This document shows positions 57,485 to 64,000 of a stretch of DNA of 64,000 bases, piece after piece. Position numbers and translations under genes: made by a program. Below the pieces are notes generated by a model. It saw only the letters and a list, made by a program, of their open reading frames with translations. It searched no databases and was not told the DNA's origin. The stretch spans positions 62,001-126,000 of the forward strand of contig MQVO02000029.1 of NCBI GenBank assembly GCA_001986395.2. Reading direction: 5' to 3'. Each line of letters starts with the position of its first letter. Position 1 is the first letter of the stretch. Origin of the DNA: Irpex lacteus. Taxonomy: Eukaryota; Basidiomycota; Agaricomycetes; Polyporales; Irpicaceae.

Positions 57485-60400
57485 TCAACCTTTAGGACAC
57501 ACTGTCGACGGTAGTCTCATCTGCGCCCGGTTCCTCCGCTCGTCTGATTGCGTTGGCGATGACCATAGGACCATAGGATCGCTAATGTCGAACAAAGAGT
57601 CCTCCGCCTCCGTATTCCCAACAAAGCTCTGGCTGGACATGGCACGGGTAGTTCGTCCGCTCGATGAATTCTGGTCCAAGGTTACCTGGTCCACGCTGAT
57701 CGCTGAGCTGGCACTCCGAAGTCCAGGTCTGGGAGCAAAACTCATGTTGTCCGGCACCAAGTCAGGTTCATAATCAGCACAACCCAACGAAGAACCTCGT
57801 GTTTCGCTTGTATCGGTGCGATGATATTGTATACCGTTAGCGGGCCCTACGATCGCAGCGTCACGATCCGGACGGCCAACGATCATGCTGCGAGCCTTTT
57901 GGGCGCGCTTCGACACAGTCGACGTAAAGGAGAACCCACGCGAACGCCTCTTATTACTCTTCTGTTCCACGGAGCGTTCAGTAATGGGAAGTGAACGATG
58001 CAGGACCGGTGGTTCGGCCAGAAAGGACGGTGGGTCCACGCCCTTGAAGTCTTTCTGTCCGAGGGGCGAAGAAGAATCCACTGCGGCAAGCCCAGTCGTT
58101 GGAACGAGCTCAGGCTTGGGATCCTGCGCGACTATGTCCTTCCGCAAGTCACTATCGTCTATTATCGGGACCGGTTTGCGATGGTAGACGTGCCCGACAA
58201 CCATACTTCGAGCTTTGACCATTCGGGACGAAGTGATTGGCTTCTTCTTCTGTGTCATCCCCGATATAAGGCCGCCAGCAGTTTCCTGTGATAGACGAGG
58301 AACATCTCCTTTCTGAGGTAGAGGGGGATGTGGTTTCAACATATCGATTCTGGAAGCACCGAATCCAGGGGCCATCGAGAACCGACGAAGCTTTCCCGGC
58401 GAAATTGCAGGCCTTGCTGTCGGCGTTACGAACTCAGAGCGGCGACGCTCGCGAGCTGGCGTGACTGGCGTCGGAGGTAGAGGCTTCTCCACACCTTGGC
58501 CCCTTGGATTCTTCGACGGACTACTCGGCTGCTTTGACCCACTCGTACTAGCTCTGGTGCGCGAGAAATGGATTGAGCTCTTACTGCCGACTTTGGAACC
58601 GAGAGCATGTTGGAGATCTGCAAGCTTAGAAGATGAAAGTAGTCCGTAGCTGGAACTTTCAGCAGGGTCCATGGCGAGAAATGAGGCGGGTCGTAAAGGT
58701 TTTGGTCTAGACACCGTAACGCTGGATCCAGACATGGAGAGCACTGGCAATGACTGACGGCGACTTCTCCCTGCCCGGCTTGGACTGGGAACTGGGTTCG
58801 GCTTGGTGCGTTTCGTCTCGCCAAGAGGGATAGGGTGCTCCTAGAAGATACTCAGCTCTCAGTCTTTAGTCTATGCATAAACTCTATTCTCACTCACCGA
58901 AGCATACTCAACGTTAGTCACCTGGGTGCTTCGACTCACGCCGATTCCGGGGATAGGGCCTTCATTGGCCCTTGGCTTTCCCTTGAAACTGAACAACTTC
59001 TTGAGTTTTCCACCGAACTTCTTGACTTTATCCAGGCCGGAGGGCTTGTCATTGGAACTTGTGGCATGCACGCTCAATGCACTGCTCGTCACCGTCGACA
59101 CAACCGGAACGTCCGGTGGTATGACAGGAGCCGATAAAGGAGGTTCGGATCTGCGCTTATTTTGTCGCAGCTCAAAGTCGTGGGTGTATGTGAAACGAGG
59201 ATCCAAGTTTAGGGATTCGATGGACGACAGGCTGAGCGAGAGAGACGGGGACCTCGACCTATTTGCGTAGACATCTGGTCTCAGGGTGTCGTCTGCATCG
59301 TCGAAGGTCGAGTCTCGGATTCCCGGCTCTGCAACGAATTGGGAACGCAAAGACGTCGGGATGGAGATATCTGACCTTGCATCGTGGGGTATATGTTCGG
59401 CGGCAAGACCGAACGCGTCCATCTCTGCCGATGATGGAGAAAGTCCTTCTCGCTGGTATGGACTCATTAAAGGGCTGAGAAACTTGGGGTTTATCTCTTC
59501 GTCGGAAGGTAGCACGGGAGAGTCGTCCCCATAGACTCGTGATGAACCGGATGGTGCTGGAGAGAGCATGTCGTGAATCCCTGGGGTGTAGTTCTCCTGG
59601 CGACTATCCAAGACTGGATAGAAACTGGTGGCGAACCCGGACGACGAGGGGATCTCGGGAAGGGAGGCATAATCCTGATGAACGGGGGACGGAATGATAA
59701 ACGACGCAGGTATGGTTGAGGTAGGAGGCGATGGTGGCAGAGGGGGCGACATATTAGTGTCTGCTGTCTTGCGGGATTGGTCGCTAGAGCTGAAATATGA
59801 TGCGACAGACTGTGGAGAGAACGAGAGCGTATGCGGAGGAAGAGACAGTGGTGGAAGCCCGTGACCATAACTCTGAAGAGGCGAGTCCAGCTGTGCAGAC
59901 GTGCGAGTACTGATAGAGTTTTCAATTGGATTGCTTGATGTAGAATGCTGCGTCATGATGCGGGGAAGAGAGAATGACTTCTTTCGATGGTTGTTTGCAT
60001 TAGTGGAGACCAAGAGAGGGAATGAGAGAGACGTAGCCGGGGACAGAGGGCCTGGCGTGGCTATGGTCGTCCCCGACGAGCTACTGAATGTGTCCTGGCA
60101 GATTGCGAGTGAGTGATGTGGAACGCACGTTGTCCTCGAACGAACTTACTGTCCTCGAGCTGACCATCTGGAGATCTACCTCAGTTGGGATAGACCCAAT
60201 AGAGCCTGATTGTGAATAGTTAAGGGAATGGGAGAGTCGGCGATGGAAGTCGGTGACATGGTCTATATGCTGCAGTAGAGGCTCGTCTGATTTTCTATGG
60301 GTGGCTTCACTTCGGTAGTGCGACGCTTCCGAACGAGAGCTCCCCGATGGCAACGAGGAAGTGCCTTGCCCGAGTTGAGCGACATGGTCACCAATGGCGG

Positions 60401-60551
60401 TGTCCGAGAGCTCCTGTGCGTCGACGGCTTCGCGCTCGCTCTTGGTCACGATGGAATCATGTGCTGAGCTGTTCGGCCACGCGCCTGGAAAGAATGGGAC
60501 AGACGACTTGCGCGATGCTCGTCGCCAGTTTCGAAAAGGTGAGCTGGACAT
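57485..60551 (-). CDS. Large disordered Ser/Pro-rich protein, function unknown
   Basis: I do not recognise this gene. The start ATG at 60551-60549 gives MSSSPFRNWRRASRKSSVPF. Three exons fit: the first ends after MVSSRT; the second begins DTFSSSSGTTIATP using a 55-nt intron (donor GTAAGT, acceptor CTGCCAG); and the second joins the third near 58870 (EYAS/EHPIPLGETKRTKP). The product is about 950 residues, nearly all Ser/Pro/Thr/Arg-rich. Ordered-looking points are SGLDKVKKFGGKLKKLFSFK (basic amphipathic, possible membrane-binding helix), TPVTPARERRRSEFVTPTAR, and a repeated block KARSMVVGHVYHR and KARSMIVGRPDRD about 130 residues apart. The many Ser/Thr-Pro sites suggest CDK/MAPK control. A polarity or septation scaffold is a guess. 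Confidence 0.65.
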
Positions 60552-61085
60552 GGCGGGAGATGGTGAGGGTCGAAAGGAGAGATGCAGCGGACGACGTCGA
60601 CAGAGGCGGAGAGGGCGCGAGTCGAAGCGTGATGTCGTCGACGTCTGCACCGATCGCCAGGTTTTGCAGTAACCAAGATCAAGACACCGAACCTTGACAC
60701 TTTCCTATTCTGGACTCAACATCGGGCGCACTAGCAGGACAATGTTTGACTAAAACCCACTTCGAACATGTCACACTGAATCTTCCACTATAGCTAGAAA
60801 AATGATTCGCCCGTGCACAACTGTCGAGGAATTGAAGGAGCACCGCTGCGACTGAACTAGAATATAAGCTTTGTTCCCGAGCTTGTCCGCTGCCGAGGCC
60901 ATACTAGTGCACTGGTGAACTTGACGACATGCATTAATGAATGAATTAACGAGCCAATACAATGATCCTTCCTTCCACGACAGAACGATCACAACAGTTG
61001 AGACGTCTAATGAGACTATACTCTAGATGTCTATGTACGCACATTTATCACCCAAGTCGGAGATCACCAACAACCCTAATGTCGT
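60552..61085. other. Intergenic region before aspartate aminotransferase 3' end
   Basis: 534 bp: promoter of the disordered-protein gene and 3' end of the AAT gene. Nothing else seen. Confidence 0.45.
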
Positions 61086-62732
61086 TTAGAGCTCCCCTTT
61101 AACAGCCTTGCTGACGCTCTCCGAGAAGTAGTCAATGTTGTGGTTGTTGAGACCAGCCATCGAGATACGGCCATCGGCAGTCAAGTAGATGTGGGCCTTC
61201 TCAGCCAAGACCTTGGTCTGAGGAGTGGTCAAACCGGTGAAGCTAGAGTGGTGACCTTGAGCAAGAGTTTATTTACGTGAAATGGCTGGAATACCTACCT
61301 GAACATGCCGATCTGGCTCTTGATGTGGCCCCACTCGCCGGGAGTACCCTGGGCGACAAGGTTATCATAGAGCCTGTCACGCATGCTGATAATGCGGTTG
61401 GCCATGTGCTTGACCTCGCCTTCCCACTCCTTGTAGAGCTCGGGCTGGTTCAAAATCGTGGAGGCAATGCGGGCACCATGCACAGGAGGGTTGGAATACA
61501 AGGGCCGGACAATGATCTTGATCTGGGACTCTACACGCGCCTTCTCCTCGGGGTCGGCAGTCACCAGGGAGAACGCACCGACACGCTCACCGTACAAACC
61601 CATGTTCTTAGCGAACGATTGAGAGAGAGCGACCTGGTGACCTTGCTCGACGAAGTAGCGAACGGCAAAGGCGTCACGAGTAGTGTCACCGGAGGCAAAG
61701 CCCTGGTAAGCCATATCGAAGAAGGGGAAGGCCTGCTTCTCCTTAATGATGTCAGAGATCTCCTTCCATTGCTCGGGCGTTGGGTCAACACCCGTCGGAT
61801 TGTGTGCGCAAGCGTGGAGAAGGACAATCGACCCCGCGGGGATGTTCTGTGTCACGAGAGTAAGCATTCGGTCTCTATGGATACGAGAAATAACGAACCT
61901 TCAGGTCCTCCTTCAGTCCTGCAAAATCAAGACCAACGGTCTTCTTGTCAAAGTATCGGTATTGCTTGACCTCCAAACCGGAGTCACGGAAGATGGGGGT
62001 GTGATTGCCCCATGAAGGGTTGGGAAGGTAGATGGTCTTGGTGCTGGGGAAGAAACGACCCAAGAAGGCACCGCCAATCCGAAGGGCCCCCGTGCCAGAG
62101 ATGGACTGAGTCACAGCAATCTATTGCGTGATTCACGTGTTTAGTGGGAGGACATAACGGAGAGTACTGCGGTACGCACGGAGTTTCCGTTCAGGGGGGC
62201 ACTCTCAGCACCGTACGCGAGCTTGACAGCAGCCTTGGTGAAGTCGGCGAGACCAGTGATGGGGAGGTACTCCTTGTCCGGGCTGGAGTTCCTGATGATT
62301 TCCTCTGCCTTCTTGACGGCATTGAGCACGTATGGCTTGCCGTTCTCGTCACGGTAGGCACCGACACCCAAGTTAATCTTGCGAGGATCCTTGTCGGCCT
62401 TGAAGGCTTCGGTAACACCTATTCAGATGACCCAAGGTCAGTCATGTCTCTCTGAGTGCGAGTGTATAAGTGGGAAGCCAGAGAAGCTGCGAAGGGCCTT
62501 CTGGAAGACCCGGCTACGCGCTGCACATTCAGCGAGCGGGTCATGAACACATCGGCCGTCGCCCGGGACGATGTATTCACGGCTGAATGTGTGTATTATT
62601 GGACAGGAAGCGTGGCATACCGAGAATAGGATCCGGAGGACCTGCGGGGACGGCAGCCCAAGTAGAAAGAGCAGCAGCTTGGCGCAGGCCTTTGGGGGCG
62701 GCGCGGGTGAGGGGGCGGGCAATGGCCTGCAT
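61086..62732 (-). CDS. AAT1: Mitochondrial aspartate aminotransferase
   Basis: PLP enzyme of the malate-aspartate shuttle. The start ATG at 62732-62730 gives [20 protein letters not shown], a basic mitochondrial presequence, then [20 protein letters not shown]. Core blocks: [100 protein letters not shown], and [20 protein letters not shown] with the PLP-binding Lys. [20 protein letters not shown] and [15 protein letters not shown] lead to the C-terminal [20 protein letters not shown] and VKGEL. About 420 residues, normal length. Four to five short introns. It is divergent from AspRS with a telobox-like motif between them. Confidence 0.95.
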
Positions 62733-63036
62733 TTTCGTCGTCGTCGTCGGTGTCGTGGAAAGGGAAAAGAGGGGCGGGGAATGCGGGGAGGTGGCTGAGG
62801 AGGTTTAATATTATAACACGTCGAGGCGCGGGTTGCGGGGTCCTGGCGTTAGAGCGGTGTGCCATCAACCGAGCCCGAGTCGACCCGTGCCATTCATCCC
62901 GGCACATCTAGAGCTTGTCCCAGCGCTGCACCTAGATCAGGGTTAGGTCTAGAGTCATGGCAGAGTCAGATCTGATAGTCTCATTTAAATCATCGTAGTG
63001 TCTTTTCTATAGCTGCATCGTACAACAACACACAAA
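62733..63036. promoter_or_regulatory. Divergent AAT1/AspRS promoter with telobox-like motif
   Basis: 304 bp between start codons. CTAGATCAGGGTTAGGTCTAG at about 62932-62952 is an imperfect palindrome centred on a GGGTTAGG telomere-type unit. Role inferred from position. Confidence 0.5.
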
Positions 63037-64000
63037 ATGGCCGACACTGAAGAAACAAAACAGCCAACCGCAGAGACGTGAGTACTGTGCTTGTTCTGTA
63101 TATCCCCGACCCTAATCAGACCCAGCGTACCATCCGAGCAGTCCGCTGAGGGCGGGGAGAAGGGCCCCTCGAAAAGTGAGTTGAAGAAGCGTGCAAAGGA
63201 GGCAGAAAAGGCAAAGAAGGCAGCTGAGAAAGCAGCCAAGCAGGCTGAGCTCGCGGCCCAGAAAGCAGCAGCAGAAGTGGTGAGCCAAATAACAGTCATA
63301 GGCAGCCGATCGTCAGCTAACCTAACTGTGATAGGACTATGCGGAAGCATACTACGGAAAGGAGCCTCTGAACCAGTCTCAAGCACGCCCCGGCCATCAC
63401 TACACAAAGGTCTCCGAATTGAACCCTAATCTCGATGGCCAGGAAGTCATCGTGCGTGCTCGTGTGCAAGCATCCCGCGCACAGGGTAACAAGATGGTGT
63501 TCCTTAACCTCCGTCAACAAACCGACTCCGTGCAAGCACTACTTATCGTCACCCCGGAGAAGGTCAGCAAACAGATGGTCAAGTGGGCAGCTGGTCTCGC
63601 ACTAGAGGCCATTGTGCGCGTGGAAGCTGTAGTGAAGAAGAGCCCCGAGATTATCCAAAGTGCATCGGTAGGGGACGTCGAGTTGCACGTTAATAAGGTG
63701 AGTATCGAATTAATTGTCTATCCGAATAATTCACTAACAAATGTCACAGATCTTCCTTGTTTCTGGTCTCGACACCCGACTCCCATTCACCGTAGAAGAC
63801 GCGAACCGTCCAGAGACGGAAATCCAATCCGCAGAGGACGTCCAGTACAAGCGTGTGCTCCTCGACACGCGTCTGAACAACCGAGTCATTGATCTCAGAG
63901 TGAGTGACTCTTTGAGTGCTTCTAACAGTCTCGCTGACTCGGATTGAAGACGCAAACAAACCAAGCTGTCTTCAAGCTGCAGTCCGCGATCAGCCATCTA
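63037..64000 (+). CDS. DPS1: Cytosolic aspartyl-tRNA synthetase (3' end off window)
   Basis: Class IIb synthetase that charges tRNA-Asp; the window cuts it about one third in. The start at 63037 gives MADTEETKQPTAET, then the fungal/animal cytosolic N-terminal extension, Lys/Ala-rich and helical (SKSELKKRAKEAEKAKKAAE, KAAKQAELAAQKAAAEV), used for tRNA binding. Then YGKEPLNQSQARPGHHYTKV, and the OB-fold anticodon-binding domain: DGQEVIVRARVQASRAQGNK, MVFLNLRQQTDSVQALLIVT, EAIVRVEAVVKKSPEIIQSA, DVELHVNKIFLVSGLDTRLP, RPETEIQSAEDVQYKRVLLD and TRLNNRVIDLR. After that comes the linker to the catalytic domain (TQTNQAVFKLQSAISHL), which lies beyond the edge. Short introns separate these. Confidence 0.95.

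Overview
The window is nuclear DNA of a filamentous basidiomycete, most likely an agaricomycete. The protein-coding genes are broken by many short introns (typically about 50-60 nt, GT...AG), gene spacing is tight, and the protein families are fungal: a DUF6697 coiled-coil family, an ALDH3-type dehydrogenase, a SUR7/PalI-like protein, an OM14-like protein and a PAS-kinase-type kinase. I cannot name the genus. I see no rRNA, CRISPR array, intact transposon or prokaryotic operon. One intron-containing tRNA gene is present.

Layout. (1) 1-9115: four tandem minus-strand paralogues, each an exon-modular coiled coil joined to a DUF6697 C-terminal domain; the first runs off the left edge. This is the only accessory-looking part of the window. 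(2) 9553-14649: pyruvate dehydrogenase E2 (minus, with an apparent frameshift in the linker), exosome subunit CSL4 (plus) and a NudE/NDEL dynein regulator (plus). (3) 16145-19337: a secreted polysaccharide lyase family 8 enzyme with a TATA box. (4) 19571-24707: ribosomal protein uS3, a 3-ketoacyl-CoA thiolase, mitochondrial ribosomal protein bL32m and, divergent from it, the complex I subunit NDUFA5. (5) 25005-30783: an unknown basic/acidic protein, a duplicated OM14-like membrane protein, a membrane-anchored GNAT acetyltransferase and an unknown Pro/Ser-rich protein. (6) 31102-34869: dienelactone hydrolase-family protein and a convergent ALDH3-type aldehyde dehydrogenase. (7) 35719-44846: EF-1alpha, a PAS-kinase-like Ser/Thr kinase, ribosomal protein eL32, a MEMO1-family protein and a histidine phosphatase. 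(8) 46003-55764: Stm1/SERBP1-type RNA-binding protein, a very long SPP1/CFP1 PHD protein of the COMPASS complex, Elongator subunit ELP5, tRNA-Ser(UGA), LSM1 and a SUR7/PalI-like protein. (9) 57485-64000: a large disordered unknown protein, mitochondrial aspartate aminotransferase and cytosolic aspartyl-tRNA synthetase, cut by the right edge.

From about 9.5 kb onward the content is mainly housekeeping: translation (EF-1alpha, uS3, eL32, AspRS, Stm1, tRNA), mitochondrial function (E2, bL32m, NDUFA5, AAT, OM14-like), RNA turnover (CSL4, LSM1) and chromatin/tRNA modification (SPP1, ELP5). Many genes are in divergent pairs with short shared promoters. The most distinctive points are the DUF6697 array, the tRNA-Ser(UGA) gene placed directly upstream of ELP5 (whose complex modifies such tRNAs), the duplicated OM14-like protein, the PAS-kinase-like kinase with no visible PAS domain, and the E2 frameshift. 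I found no clear new multi-gene system; the DUF6697 array is the best candidate for undescribed biology. All exon boundaries are by eye and gene limits refer to start and stop codons, not transcript ends.
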